Positions 11,933-20,847 of a stretch of 64,000 nucleotides of DNA are shown here, piece after piece. The stretch lies in NCBI RefSeq assembly GCF_024055795.1, contig NZ_JAMXMY010000035.1, positions 1 through 64,000 on the forward strand. The letters run 5' to 3'. Numbering within the stretch: the first letter of the stretch is position 1; the number at the start of each line of letters is the position of its first letter. The position numbers were made by a program, and so were the translations under genes. Source of the DNA: Actinoallomurus purpureus. Its GTDB lineage: Bacteria; Actinomycetota; Actinomycetes; Streptosporangiales; Streptosporangiaceae. The notes under the pieces were generated by a model, which was not told where the DNA came from, made no database searches, and saw only the letters and a list, made by a program, of their open reading frames with translations.

Positions 11933-12517
11933 TCAGCCCTCCTGGTCTTCTTGTCGTTGATCCAACATGCCCTGCAATGCCGCCCACCGGGGGTCGACGG
12001 CCTCATGGTCGTGGTCCGGCCCGGCGTCGGCCAACCGCACCCCGCACTCCGAGCACAGGCCGGGACAGTCGTCCTGGCACAGCGGGGACAGCGGCAGTGC
12101 GAGCACCGTCGCGTCCCGGACCACCGGCTCGAGATCGATGAGATCTCCCTCGAGACGACGCTCGTCCTCCCCGGCGATCTCGCCGGAGCGAGTGTCGGAG
12201 TAGACGAAGAGCTCCTGGAAGTCCACCTCGATCGACGAGGTGACCGGCTCCAGGCAGCGCCCGCACTCTCCCGCGAGAGGTGCCCGCGCCGTGCCCGAGA
12301 TGAGCACGCCCTCCATCACCGCCTCGAGCCGAACGTCCAGCTCGATGTCGGCGCCCTCGGGGACACCGACCATCTCGACGCCGAGATCCGTCGGAGCCGG
12401 CACGGTCCTGGATTCCTCGCGCATCGATCCCGGTCTGCGGCCCAGCGCGTGCGTGTCGATCACGAGCGGGGCACGGGGATCGATGCGGGTCAGGTTCTTC
12501 CTGCTTCCGTGGGGCAT
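11933..12517 (-). CDS. DUF177 (YceD-family) protein
   Basis: DUF177 proteins are encoded next to rpmF in most bacteria, and plant and bacterial members have been linked to 23S rRNA or 50S biogenesis. The 194-residue product has the conserved central part GECGRCLEPV and the C-terminal cysteine cluster CQDDCPGLCSECGVRL, followed by DPRWAALQGM. The ATG at 12517 (MPHGSRKN) is preferred; a TTG eight codons upstream is possible. Its stop is one base before the rpmF start, so the two are translationally coupled. Its precise biochemical role is not established here. Confidence 0.9.
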   Translation of the reverse strand: MPHGSRKNLTRIDPRAPLVIDTHALGRRPGSMREESRTVPAPTDLGVEMVGVPEGADIELDVRLEAVMEGVLISGTARAPLAGECGRCLEPVTSSIEVDFQELFVYSDTRSGEIAGEDERRLEGDLIDLEPVVRDATVLALPLSPLCQDDCPGLCSECGVRLADAGPDHDHEAVDPRWAALQGMLDQRQEDQEG

Positions 12518-12617
12518 GACGCAATCACCGTCGTCGTACAAGGTCGATTCGCAAGGTTACCCAACGCACGGGCGTTCGCCCAACTCGGCCACCCCTCATC
12601 GGCCGGCGGGCGGGTGA

Positions 12618-13097
12618 TCAGGACTGCGCGAAGCGCCGGATGAGACGTTGCTGGACCGGCTCGGGCACCAGCCCTGAGACGTCCCCGCCGTACTGCGCGA
12701 TCTCCTTGACCAGGCTGGAGGACAGGAAGGAGTACAGCGGGTTCGTGGCCATGAACATCGTCTCGACCCCGGCCAGCTGGTGGTTCATCTGGGCGATCTG
12801 CAACTCGTAGTCGAAGTCGCTGACCGCGCGCAGGCCGCGCACGATGACCGGGATGTCGTGCTCGCGGCAGAAGTCGACCGTGAGCCCGTGGAACTTCTCG
12901 ACGACGACGTTGCCGTACTGCTTCGTCACCTCACCGATCATCTCGGCGCGTTCCTCGACGGTGAAGAGGCTCTTCTTGGAGATGTTGATGAGCACCGCGA
13001 CGACGACCTCGTCGTACAGCCGCGACGCCCGGCTGATGATGTCGAGGTGGCCATTGGTGACGGGGTCGTAGGAGCCCGGACAGACAACTCGGCGCAC
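12618..13097 (-). CDS. coaD: Phosphopantetheine adenylyltransferase
   Basis: CoaD transfers AMP from ATP to 4'-phosphopantetheine, giving dephospho-CoA, the penultimate step of coenzyme A synthesis. The 159-residue product has the nucleotidyltransferase motif [14 protein letters not shown] (TxGH class), the conserved [12 protein letters not shown] substrate segment, and [20 protein letters not shown] near the C-terminus. Length matches the family. It is downstream of rsmD on the same strand, the standard rsmD-coaD pair, with about 30 bases between. Confidence 0.97.
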   Translation of the reverse strand: MRRVVCPGSYDPVTNGHLDIISRASRLYDEVVVAVLINISKKSLFTVEERAEMIGEVTKQYGNVVVEKFHGLTVDFCREHDIPVIVRGLRAVSDFDYELQIAQMNHQLAGVETMFMATNPLYSFLSSSLVKEIAQYGGDVSGLVPEPVQQRLIRRFAQS

Positions 13098-13126
13098 GAG
13101 GTGAGGACCCTTCGCTCAGGAAGCCG

Positions 13127-13714
13127 TCAGTGACCTGCGGCGTGACCGTACCAAAGCGTTCCTTCCCCATAACGACGGGCCCTGCCCTCCTCGTAGCCCG
13201 CCGGCCAGCGCACCGGTTCGTCCCGGGTGGCCCGTTCGACCGCGACCAGGGCGTGCGGGGCCAGCCAGGCGTTGTCGCGCAGGTCCTCCAGCATCCGGGT
13301 GACCACCTCGCCGGTCACGGCGTACGGCGGGTCGGCGAAGATCAGGTCGTACGGTTCCCCCGGCGGGTGCCGCAGCGCCCGCTCGACGCGGTCGGTCACC
13401 AGCTCCGCGCCGGGCAGGCCGAGACCGTCGATGTTCGCCTTGATCACCTTGGCCGCGCGCGGCGACGACTCGACGAGCAGGACGTGGGCCGCGCCGCGCG
13501 ACAGCGCCTCCAGCCCGACCGCCCCCGACCCGGCGAACAGGTCGGCCGCCCGCAGGCCGGTGAGGTCGCCGAGCAGCGAGTGGATCGTGGCGAACAGCCC
13601 CTCGCGGGCGCGGTCGCTGGTCGGCCGGGTGTCGCGGCCGGAGGGAACCGAGATGCGCCGTCCCCCGGCCGTTCCTGCGATGAGTCGGGTCACTCCCCCA
13701 GTGTGCCCAGCCAT
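13127..13714 (-). CDS. rsmD: 16S rRNA (guanine966-N2)-methyltransferase RsmD
   Basis: RsmD methylates G966 of 16S rRNA on assembled 30S particles using S-adenosylmethionine. Visible motifs are RLIAGTAGGRRI and the TRPTSDRAREGLF substrate segment, the SAM-binding DLFAGSGAVGLEAL, and the catalytic FADPPY. The 195-residue length is typical. The start is uncertain: ATG at 13714 or the GTG at 13693, just before TRLIAGTAGG. It forms the conserved rsmD-coaD pair; recG, usually next upstream, is 2.7 kb away because three extra genes intervene. Confidence 0.95.
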   Translation of the reverse strand: MAGHTGGVTRLIAGTAGGRRISVPSGRDTRPTSDRAREGLFATIHSLLGDLTGLRAADLFAGSGAVGLEALSRGAAHVLLVESSPRAAKVIKANIDGLGLPGAELVTDRVERALRHPPGEPYDLIFADPPYAVTGEVVTRMLEDLRDNAWLAPHALVAVERATRDEPVRWPAGYEEGRARRYGEGTLWYGHAAGH

Positions 13715-13987
13715 GGCGCGCGCCGCTCCGCGCCCCGGCCCGAACCGACCCTCGGCCGCCAGACCCGTACATGAGGGGCGACCGGACGATCATTCCCACG
13801 GACTACCGCTCGTGACAAACTAGTCGCGGATCGTACGGCGGCGTCCGAGTCCTCCCGGGCGCACGCGACCGGAAGGGGCCAGGAGGTGCCGTCGGCTGGC
13901 GAAGGTGTGTCCGCGTCACCGCGCGCCCGTGCGCCGCCCCGCCGCCCGGTCTCGGCCCCCGCTCCTTCGACCTGGAGATATCCCCCC

Positions 13988-14686
13988 ATGCGAACACGCA
14001 CGAGGCTGGCGACGACGGCCGGCCTGACGATCCTCGGCGGCACCGCCCTCAGCGGCGTCGCCCACGCCGAGACCGGCGGGCTCGGTCTCGGCGACCTGAC
14101 CACCCCCGTGTCCAAGACCGTGTCCGGCGTCGTGAAGACGACGGATCGGACCTCTCGCACCGTACGGAAGGCGACGTCCGGCACCTCACGGCGCTCCACC
14201 GGCTCCGGCCTTCACGTGAACCTGCCGGTCGGCGTGAGTCTCTCGGCGCGCCGTGCCTCCGCGTCCGCCGGCGTGAATGCGTCGGTGGGCGGCACCCACA
14301 TCGAAGCCTCCCTCGGGCTCTGCGCAGGGTGCTCGGCCCCGCGCCCGGCTCCGGGCTCCCCGCCGGCACCGGCTCCGGGCAACCCGCCGGGCCAGCCGAA
14401 CCCGCCGGGTGCCCAGCCGCCAGGCGCGCAACCCCCGGGTGCCCAGCCGCCGGGCTCCCCGCCGCCGGTCGTCCAGCCGCCGGTCGCGCAACCGCCGGTG
14501 GCCCGGCCGCCGCTGAGCGCTCCGGCCGGCCGGGGAGAGCTGGCAACGGTCGGTGGGACCGGCAGGCCGGCCCTGCCGTACACCGGCGGCCCGCTCGGGG
14601 CGCTCGCCTTCCTCGGCGCGATCGCCGTGGTGACCGGAGCGGCGGCCGTCATCGGCGCCCGCCCGAAGGCACGCCTCAGCGCGTGA
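13988..14686 (+). CDS. LPXTG-type cell-wall-anchored surface protein
   Basis: This 232-residue exported protein starts MRTRTRLATTAGLTILGGTA with a signal peptide ending near VAHA. A low-complexity middle follows, including a small cysteine pair (LCAGCS). Next comes a Pro-rich spacer with repeated PPGAQ and PPV(V/A)(Q/R) units, and finally a sortase signal LPYTGG, a hydrophobic segment (LGALAFLGAIAVVTGAAAVI) and a basic tail (GARPKARLSA). This is the complete architecture of a sortase substrate, with the Pro spacer crossing the wall. No sortase gene is in the window. The ATG at 13988 is chosen over the longer frame because the signal peptide begins there. The function of the exposed part is unknown. 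Confidence 0.85.
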   Translation: MRTRTRLATTAGLTILGGTALSGVAHAETGGLGLGDLTTPVSKTVSGVVKTTDRTSRTVRKATSGTSRRSTGSGLHVNLPVGVSLSARRASASAGVNASVGGTHIEASLGLCAGCSAPRPAPGSPPAPAPGNPPGQPNPPGAQPPGAQPPGAQPPGSPPPVVQPPVAQPPVARPPLSAPAGRGELATVGGTGRPALPYTGGPLGALAFLGAIAVVTGAAAVIGARPKARLSA

Positions 14687-14694
14687 GAACCGGG

Positions 14695-14733
14695 GCCCGG
14701 AGGACGTCTCCCGCCTGGGGACGTCTTCCGGGC
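14695..14733. terminator. Bidirectional terminator between convergent genes
   Basis: A 14-bp stem (GCCCGGAGGACGTC at 14695-14708 with GACGTCTTCCGGGC at 14720-14733, one G-U pair) and an 11-base loop lie between the plus-strand surface protein and the minus-strand PH-domain gene. There is no U tract. Confidence 0.6.
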
Positions 14734-14823
14734 GCGCCGGATTACCGAGCGTCTCTGATCGGCCAAGCCATTCTCAGGAATCGTCCCCGGGCTGGATACC
14801 GGGTGCGCAGGCCCCCGGCGGTC

Positions 14824-15402
14824 TCAGTAGTCGAGGGCGACGGTCCCGTCGCTGAGCCGGTGGACGACCGCGCCTAGTTCCTCGACGCCGATGAGGGCGC
14901 CGCGCAGCCCGTACACGAACGCGGCGCCCTCGAACCGTTCGGCGGTCCGTCGCAGTCGTTCGGCCCGGCCAGGGTCGCCGCCCGCCAGATCCTCCGCGTC
15001 GGCGACGTCGACCAGGAGGTACGGCCGGGGGCCCTTCTCCGCGACGCGCAGCCGCGAGACCCGATCCCAGGGCACGAACACGTCGTAGCCGCGCCGCGCG
15101 AACACCCGCAGCCGCACGCCCGCGGACGTGAAGACGGGCGGAGTGCGCAGCAGCCGGAATTCGGAGCGGGCGAGGAACGCCATCCCGACGGCGGAGGCCA
15201 GGAGAGCGAGTCCCACGAGCGGGAAGATGACGAAGACGGCACCGGCCGCGGCCTCCTCCGACAGCCGTCGCATCGCGAGCAGCAGGTATCCCACCGTGAC
15301 GAGCACGAGGAGCGAACCGACGGCCGAGACGGCGGCCAGGGCCGCGATCAGGAAGGCGGGCGCGGCGGCGACGGGAACCGGAAAGTCGCTCTTGTGCTCC
15401 AC
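14824..15402 (-). CDS. Membrane protein with PH-like domain
   Basis: The 192-residue protein has two predicted membrane segments near the N-terminus (about residues 13-42 and 52-78). A soluble region follows that starts FRLLRTPPVFTSAGVRLRVF and contains VPWDRVSRLRV, resembling the bacterial pleckstrin-homology fold of small membrane proteins. I cannot assign a function. It is flanked by a surface protein on the opposite strand and a HEAT-repeat gene upstream on the same strand, 141 bases away. Start ATG at 15402 precedes MEHKSDFPVPV. Confidence 0.6.
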   Translation of the reverse strand: MEHKSDFPVPVAAAPAFLIAALAAVSAVGSLLVLVTVGYLLLAMRRLSEEAAAGAVFVIFPLVGLALLASAVGMAFLARSEFRLLRTPPVFTSAGVRLRVFARRGYDVFVPWDRVSRLRVAEKGPRPYLLVDVADAEDLAGGDPGRAERLRRTAERFEGAAFVYGLRGALIGVEELGAVVHRLSDGTVALDY

Positions 15403-15543
15403 TACGGGAGGGTAACCACAGACGGAAGACCGCGGCCACGACTTCTCCGGCGCGTCGGAGGAGCGTGATCGAGATCGAGGTTCCGGACGGGATTCACCGC
15501 GCTTTTCGGACAGCCTCCCCCCTGAGCATCCGCCGCTGATCCG

Positions 15544-16167
15544 TCAGGGGCGGGACGGAGCGACGGCCAGGGCCCAGCGGGCCTCGGCGCGGACGCCCGC
15601 GTCCGGGTCCTCCAACGCGGTGGTGAGGGCGGACCGGGCGTAGTGGCGATCGGCCGCCCACCGGGCCAGCGCCTGGACGGCGGCGCGGCGTACGGCCACG
15701 ACCTCGTCGTCGAGCACGCTGGTCAGCGGGCCGACCGCCGTGCGGGGGCCGAGCTCGCCGAGGGCGGCCACCGCACGCTCGCGGATGCGCCAGGACGGGT
15801 CGGTCAGGGCGATCTCGCCGAGCTCGGCCGTGGCCTTGAGCACGACCAGTCCGCGGATCGTCTCGGCGCGCCCGGCGTCGTCGCGGCGCAGGGCCAGTGC
15901 GTAGATGTCCCAGGCGGCGGCCCGCATGGCGCGCACCAGCTCCCGCGCCACCTCGCGCACGTAGGAGTCGGCGGTGGCGTCCGCGGCCTGGACGAGCGCC
16001 CGGACGCCCTCCTCGCCGACGAGCACCTCCCGCTCGTCGATGAGGGTGTCGGCGGCGGCCCGGCGGACGCGGGCGTCGCGGTCGCCGAGCGCCCGGGCGA
16101 GCCTGTTGCCGATCGCCTCGTCCGCTTCACGTGTTCGGGCGGGCACCGGCAGGTCGATGACGGTCAT
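15544..16167 (-). CDS. HEAT-repeat protein
   Basis: This 207-residue soluble protein is almost entirely helical repeats of the HEAT/PBS-lyase type, visible as recurring units: LGDRDARVRRAAADTL, LTDPSWRIRERAVAALGELG, LDDEVVAVRRAAVQALARW and LEDPDAGVRAEARWALA. Such scaffolds usually bind other proteins. No partner is evident. The ATG at 16167 is chosen because GGAGG lies 5 bases upstream; the longer open frame is proline-rich. A candidate promoter lies at 16362-16390. Confidence 0.75.
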   Translation of the reverse strand: MTVIDLPVPARTREADEAIGNRLARALGDRDARVRRAAADTLIDEREVLVGEEGVRALVQAADATADSYVREVARELVRAMRAAAWDIYALALRRDDAGRAETIRGLVVLKATAELGEIALTDPSWRIRERAVAALGELGPRTAVGPLTSVLDDEVVAVRRAAVQALARWAADRHYARSALTTALEDPDAGVRAEARWALAVAPSRP

Positions 16168-16361
16168 GCGATCCTCCGAAGAGTCGTCTGATGGGCGCCG
16201 GGACGCGTCGGGGGGCGAGGCCTCCCCGCGCAGGGCGCTGCCGCGACGGGCGCGGCCGGGGACGGGGACGGGTTTCAGCCCCGGCGACACAGGGCGCTGG
16301 CCTGCCGCCGCAGGTCGACGTGGAGCCGCGCGATCAGCGGATCTCTCCGGTACACCGTTCG

Positions 16362-16390
16362 ATCGTGAACCGGCTTCCCTATTTTGTCAA
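16362..16390 (-). promoter_or_regulatory. Candidate promoter for the HEAT-repeat gene
   Basis: On the minus strand a perfect TTGACA (plus 16385-16390) is followed after 17 bases by CACGAT (plus 16362-16367). The sequence just upstream (plus 16391-16410) is strikingly AT-rich for this genome and could act as an UP-like element. The gap 16168-16440 holds nothing else recognisable. Confidence 0.4.
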
Positions 16391-16440
16391 CTGGTTTGAT
16401 ATGGATATATCCGCACCGTCGGGCACCCGTCCGGCCGGGC

Positions 16441-18648
16441 TCAGGTCTTGTCGAGGTACTCCGCGCGCTCCTCGTCGATCAGCGCTGCCAGCTCCGCCGC
16501 GAGGGCCGGGTGGTCGGCCAGCTCCGGGTCCTGCTCGACGAGCGCGCCGGCCTCGGCCCGCGCCGCATTGATGATCTCCTCGTCTCGCAGCAGGGTCAGC
16601 AGCCGGAGGCTGGACCGCCGCCCGGACTGGCTCTCCCCGAGGACGTCGCCCTCGCGGCGCTGCTCCAGGTCGAGGCGCGACAGTTCGAAACCATCGAGGG
16701 TCGAGGCGACCGCGTCGAGGCGTTCGCGGGCCTTCGAGCCCTCGTCCGCGTCGGTCACGAGCAGGCAGAGGCCCGGATGCCTCCCCCGGCCGACCCGGCC
16801 GCGCAGCTGGTGCAGCTGGGAGACGCCGAACCGGTCGGCGTCCATGACGACCATGACCGTGGCGTTCGGCACGTCGACGCCGACCTCGATGACGGTGGTG
16901 GCGATGAGGACGTCGATCTCCCCGGCGCCGAACCGCCGCATCACGGCGTCCTTGTCGTCCGGGTGCAGGCGGCCGTGCAGGACCTCGATCCGCAGGTCGT
17001 GGAGCGGGCCCTCGGAGAGCTTGGGTGCGACGTCGAGGACGGCCAGGGGCGGGCGCCGCCCCTCCGTGCCCTCCGCGCCCTCCGTGTCCGGCTCCCCGGC
17101 GGACAGGTCGCCCTCGTCGCCCTCCGTCTCGCCGATGCGGGGACAGACGACGTACGCCTGCCGGCCCCCGGCGACCTCCTCACGGATGCGCTCCCAGGCA
17201 CGGTTCCAGTACGCCCGGTTGGCCGAGGGGACGACGTGGGTGGCGATCGGGGACCGCCCGGCGGGCAGCTGGGTGAGCGAGGAGGTGTCCAGATCGCCGT
17301 ACACGGTCATCGCGACGGTGCGCGGGATCGGGGTGGCGGTCATGACGAGGACGTGCGGGCGGCCCCCGGTGGCCTTCTCCCGCAGCGCGTCACGCTGCTC
17401 GACGCCGAACCGGTGCTGCTCGTCGATCACGACGAGGCCCAGGTCGGCGAACTGGACGTGCTCCTGCAGGAGCGCGTGGGTGCCGACGACGATGCCGGCG
17501 GCGCCCGAGGCCGCGTCGAGCAGGCCCTCACGCCGCGCCTTGGCGCCCTGCGACCCGGTCAGCAGGGCGACGCGGGTGCCGTGCTCGGCCCCGCCGAGCC
17601 GGCCCGCCTCGGCGAGCGGCCCGAGCATGCTCACGATCGACCGGTGGTGCTGCTGGGCCAGGACCTCGGTGGGCGCGAGCAGTGCCGCCTGCCCGCCGGC
17701 GTCGACGACCTGCAGCATCGCGCGCACGCCGACGATCGTCTTACCGGCGCCGACGTCGCCCTGCAGCAGGCGGTGCATGGGGTGCTCGCGGGCCAGGTCC
17801 GCGGCGATCTCCTCTCCGACGGCCCGCTGGCCCCCGGTGAGCTCGAACGGCAGCCGCTCGTCGAACTCGGTGAGCATGCCGTCCTTGCGCGGCGGCCTCG
17901 GCGTCGCCGGGAGGGCCGAGGCGTCCCGCCGGCGTCGGGCGAGGGCGGTCTGCAGGACGAACGCCTCGTCCCACTTCAGCCGTTTGCGGGCGCGGCCGGC
18001 CTCGGCCATGTCCGCGGGCCGGTGGATGCCCTCGTACGCCTCGGCGAGCCCGAGGAGCCGGTGGCGCCTGCGCACCGGCTCCGGCAGGGAGTCGGTGTCC
18101 ACGTCCATGGTGTCGAGCACCATCCGGACGCAGTCGCCGATCTGCCATGACGTCAGGCCCTTGGTGGCCGGGTAGACCGGGATGAGCTCCTCGGCGAACT
18201 CCCGCGCCGCGTCGGTGCCCTCCCGGGCGCTCACCGCCTTGTACTCCGGGTGGACGAGCTGACGCTTGATCCCCTGGCCGCTCCGGTAGAACGACACCTT
18301 TCCGGCGAACAGGCCGCGCGTGCCGGGGGGCAGCTCCCGTTCGGGGACGCGCGCGCCGGTACCGAAGAAGGTGAGCGTCAGACGCCCCCGGCCGTCGGTG
18401 ACGACGACCTCGAGGATGTACCCGGGCCGCTTGGTGATCTTCCGGCCCTGGACCTTCTCGACCTCCGCCATCACGGTGACGTATTCGCCCTCGGCCAGGC
18501 CGATCAGGTCGGTGAGCTCGCCGCGCTGAGCGTAGCGGCGCGGATAGTGGCGGAGCAGGTCGCCGGCGGTGTGCAGGTCGAGGGCGACCAGCTTCTTGGC
18601 CGCCTTGGCGCCCACCACCTTGACCAGCGGCGCGTCGAGTGTCGTCAC
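16441..18648 (-). CDS. recG: ATP-dependent DNA helicase RecG
   Basis: RecG remodels stalled replication forks and branch-migrates recombination intermediates. The 735-residue protein has an N-terminal wedge/OB region (EYVTVMAEVEKVQGRK), Walker A GDVGAGKTIVG, the DEQH box (VVIDEQHRFG), motif III TATPIPRT, the superfamily 2 C-terminal motifs (ATTVIEVGVDVPNA) and QLRGRVGRG. A Glu/Gly-rich insert (about residues 505-530, EGDEGDLSAGEPDTEG) lies between motifs and looks lineage-specific. It lies downstream of the DAK2 gene as in other actinobacteria. Confidence 0.96.
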   Translation of the reverse strand: MTTLDAPLVKVVGAKAAKKLVALDLHTAGDLLRHYPRRYAQRGELTDLIGLAEGEYVTVMAEVEKVQGRKITKRPGYILEVVVTDGRGRLTLTFFGTGARVPERELPPGTRGLFAGKVSFYRSGQGIKRQLVHPEYKAVSAREGTDAAREFAEELIPVYPATKGLTSWQIGDCVRMVLDTMDVDTDSLPEPVRRRHRLLGLAEAYEGIHRPADMAEAGRARKRLKWDEAFVLQTALARRRRDASALPATPRPPRKDGMLTEFDERLPFELTGGQRAVGEEIAADLAREHPMHRLLQGDVGAGKTIVGVRAMLQVVDAGGQAALLAPTEVLAQQHHRSIVSMLGPLAEAGRLGGAEHGTRVALLTGSQGAKARREGLLDAASGAAGIVVGTHALLQEHVQFADLGLVVIDEQHRFGVEQRDALREKATGGRPHVLVMTATPIPRTVAMTVYGDLDTSSLTQLPAGRSPIATHVVPSANRAYWNRAWERIREEVAGGRQAYVVCPRIGETEGDEGDLSAGEPDTEGAEGTEGRRPPLAVLDVAPKLSEGPLHDLRIEVLHGRLHPDDKDAVMRRFGAGEIDVLIATTVIEVGVDVPNATVMVVMDADRFGVSQLHQLRGRVGRGRHPGLCLLVTDADEGSKARERLDAVASTLDGFELSRLDLEQRREGDVLGESQSGRRSSLRLLTLLRDEEIINAARAEAGALVEQDPELADHPALAAELAALIDEERAEYLDKT

Positions 18649-18733
18649 GGCACCTTCCTCTTACCAGCCTGGGCTCCCTCAGTTCTACCGGCTCGGCAGG
18701 ACAAGGCGCTGCGCATCCGGTCCCGGGTGCGCC

Positions 18734-20296
18734 TCACTCCACCCCGATCAGGAGGAGATGGCGGTCCTGGCCGCCTTCGTAGACGGCGACCTCGAGGTCG
18801 GGCCGGACGGCGTGCAGGTGGTCGCGCGCCCGGTCGGCGAGATCGTCCGGCGCGCCCTCGCCGACGATCAGCGTCACCAGCTCGCTCCCGGCGGACAGCA
18901 TCCGGTCGAGGACGCCCGCCGCCAGCGCGGAGGCGTCCGCGCCGATGACCGCGACGTCCCCGTCGACGAGACCGAGGACATCGCCGGGCCGGCACATCCC
19001 GGCGCTCGTCACCGCCTCGTGCCGGGCGCTCTCGAGCCGGCCCGATCGCGTCGCGCCCGCCGCGCGGGTCATGGCGATCACGTCGTCCTCGAAGCGGCGC
19101 AGCGGGTCGTGGACCGCGAGCGCGGCCAGGCTCTGCACGGACGCCTTCGCCGGGACGACCGCCGCGCGCACGCCGTCCTCCCCCGCCTGGCGGGCGGCGG
19201 CCTCGGCGACGGCCAGGACCCTCTCGTCATCGGGCAGCACGATGACGTCGTCGCCGGCCGCCGTGATCGCCTCCGTCAGCTCGGCGAGGGACGGCACGTG
19301 ACCGGAGGTCCGGCGTACGACGCGGGCGCCGTGATCCTCCAGCAGCGCGGCGAGCCCCTCACCGGCGGTCACCGCGATGACGCCCCGGCCGGTGCGCCGG
19401 ACGGGACGGTCCTCCGCCGCGTCCAGGTAGGTCACCCGGATCCGGTACGGGCGTCCCGCGCGCAGGCCGGCCTCGATCGCCGCGCCGGCGTCGTCGGTGT
19501 GCACGTGGACGTTCCACAGGCCGTCGCCGCCGACCACGACGAGAGAGTCGCCGAGCGCGTCCAGCTCCACGCGCAGGTCCGCCACCGCCCCGTCGCCGGC
19601 GTCGAGGAGGTACATCACCTCGTAGGAACCGCCGTCTCCCGTCCGCGGGACGTCCTCCGGCGGGCGGTCCTGGCTGCGGCGCGGCACATCGTACGTCTCG
19701 GGGTACTCCCCGCTGACCACGGCCGCGAGCGTCTCCAGCACGACGCACAGCCCGGCCGCGCCGGCGTCCACCACGCCGTTGCGGGCGAGCACCTCGAGGC
19801 GGTCCGGCGTCCGCCGCAGCGCGGCGCGTGCCCGCTCCGCCGCCGCCCAGGCTGTGGCGCCCGGGTCGGCGGCGGGGAGGTCCGCTTCGGTCGCCTCACG
19901 CAGGACGCTCAGCATCGTGCCCTCGACCGGATGGGCCACGGCCCCGTACGCGAGGTCGGCCGCGTGCCGAAGCGCCGCGTCGAGGCCGCCACCGGCCCCC
20001 AGCACGTCGGCCATGCCGCGCAGCATCTGGCTGAGGATCACGCCGGAGTTGCCACGGGCTCCCATGAGCGCGCCCTGGGCGAGGGTCCGCCAGGCGGTCG
20101 TCACGTCCGCGTCGCCGGGCAGTCCGTCGAGCCGTTCCGCCGCCGCGAGCAGAGTCAGGTGGAGGTTGGTCCCGGTGTCGCCGTCGGGCACGGGGAACAC
20201 GTTGAGCGCGTCGATCCCGGCGCGCGTGCGGCCCAGCGCGTCCGCCGCCAGCCGGCACCAGCGTCGTACCGCCGCGGCGTCGAGAACCTCGCCCAC
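18734..20296 (-). CDS. DAK2/DegV-like domain protein (FakA/YloV family)
   Basis: The 520-residue product has an N-terminal DhaL/DAK2 kinase-type domain with the ATP/Mg signature NVFPVPDGDTGTNLHLTL and GARGNSGVILSQ. A middle and C-terminal YloV-type region contains the conserved WNVHVHTDDAGAAIEAG. In Firmicutes this architecture is FakA, the ATP-binding subunit of fatty-acid kinase; in actinobacteria the role is less clear. It is encoded immediately upstream of recG, as usual. The start is a GTG at 20296 with GGGAGG just upstream; the longer frame runs into the rpmB region and is rejected. It is divergent from rpmB. Confidence 0.88.
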   Translation of the reverse strand: MGEVLDAAAVRRWCRLAADALGRTRAGIDALNVFPVPDGDTGTNLHLTLLAAAERLDGLPGDADVTTAWRTLAQGALMGARGNSGVILSQMLRGMADVLGAGGGLDAALRHAADLAYGAVAHPVEGTMLSVLREATEADLPAADPGATAWAAAERARAALRRTPDRLEVLARNGVVDAGAAGLCVVLETLAAVVSGEYPETYDVPRRSQDRPPEDVPRTGDGGSYEVMYLLDAGDGAVADLRVELDALGDSLVVVGGDGLWNVHVHTDDAGAAIEAGLRAGRPYRIRVTYLDAAEDRPVRRTGRGVIAVTAGEGLAALLEDHGARVVRRTSGHVPSLAELTEAITAAGDDVIVLPDDERVLAVAEAAARQAGEDGVRAAVVPAKASVQSLAALAVHDPLRRFEDDVIAMTRAAGATRSGRLESARHEAVTSAGMCRPGDVLGLVDGDVAVIGADASALAAGVLDRMLSAGSELVTLIVGEGAPDDLADRARDHLHAVRPDLEVAVYEGGQDRHLLLIGVE

Positions 20297-20482
20297 ACCA
20301 CCTCCCGGATCGCCAACCTTAGACTTACCGGACACGGCATGGCCCACTCCACCGCGTACGATGGATCCCTGCCGCCGACACGGCGGTCTCCCCTCCCGGG
20401 GCGGCCACCTGCGGGCCGTCGCCTCCACGCGGAGGCGCGGTCGATTCGCCTCCTCGGGCGGGCGTCGGCTAGTCTTGACCGT

Positions 20483-20504
20483 GGGTCCCGTCGGGGACCC
20501 TTTT
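20483..20504 (+). promoter_or_regulatory. Terminator-like hairpin in the rpmB leader (possible attenuator)
   Basis: GGGTCCC (20483-20489), loop GTCG and GGGACCC (20494-20500) are followed at once by TTTT (20501-20504): a classic intrinsic-terminator form on the plus strand. No plus-strand gene ends upstream, because the DAK2 gene is divergent. The hairpin therefore probably lies within the rpmB leader. A possible -10 element TAGTCT sits just before it (20470-20475). Confidence 0.5.
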
Positions 20505-20557
20505 GACGAGCGCCCGAACTTACGGGCTTCCCTTCCAAACACTTTGGAGCGCATCCC

Positions 20558-20755
20558 ATGGCTTCCGTCTGCGAGATCTGCGGCAAGGGGCCGGGGTTCG
20601 GCATGCGCGTCTCTCACTCGCACCGCCGCACCCCTCGCCGCTGGAACCCGAACATCCAGCGGGTGCGAGCGGTCGTTGGCCGCACCACCAAGCGGATCAA
20701 CGTCTGCACGTCGTGCATCAAGGCCGGCAAGGTCACCCGGCCCGCCGCGCGCTGA
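20558..20755 (+). CDS. rpmB: Ribosomal protein bL28
   Basis: The 65-residue product [20 protein letters not shown]... is bL28. It carries CxxC pairs at residues 5-8 and 50-53 and is therefore the zinc-binding form. Start ATG with GGAG 9 bases upstream. It is divergent from the DAK2/recG genes and bounded downstream by a strong hairpin. The leader contains a terminator-like structure at 20483-20504. In this genome both bL28 and bL32 in the window are cysteine-containing forms, which elsewhere have zinc-independent paralogues under Zur control; none is visible here. Confidence 0.97.
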   Translation: MASVCEICGKGPGFGMRVSHSHRRTPRRWNPNIQRVRAVVGRTTKRINVCTSCIKAGKVTRPAAR

Positions 20756-20812
20756 CGCCACGATCCCGAGCGCCGCGAGGCGCCCCTGGACTGTGCTCTC
20801 ACCGGGCACATT

Positions 20813-20847
20813 GAACGGCCGGTCCGCTCCACACGGACCGGCCGTTC
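20813..20847 (+). terminator. rpmB terminator
   Basis: A perfect 14-bp stem (GAACGGCCGGTCCG at 20813-20826 with CGGACCGGCCGTTC at 20834-20847) has a 7-base loop and is followed by GCTTT. It lies 58 bases after rpmB. The rest of the interval to 21071 is very GC-rich with no gene seen. Confidence 0.8.

Noticed and set aside
13690-13987. Minus-strand frames in the rsmD to surface-protein gap
   Set aside because: Arg/Pro-rich composition without homology; the gap more likely holds the two divergent promoters.
16384-18150. Long plus-strand frames opposite recG
   Set aside because: Antisense shadows of recG with no domain, ribosome site or realistic composition.
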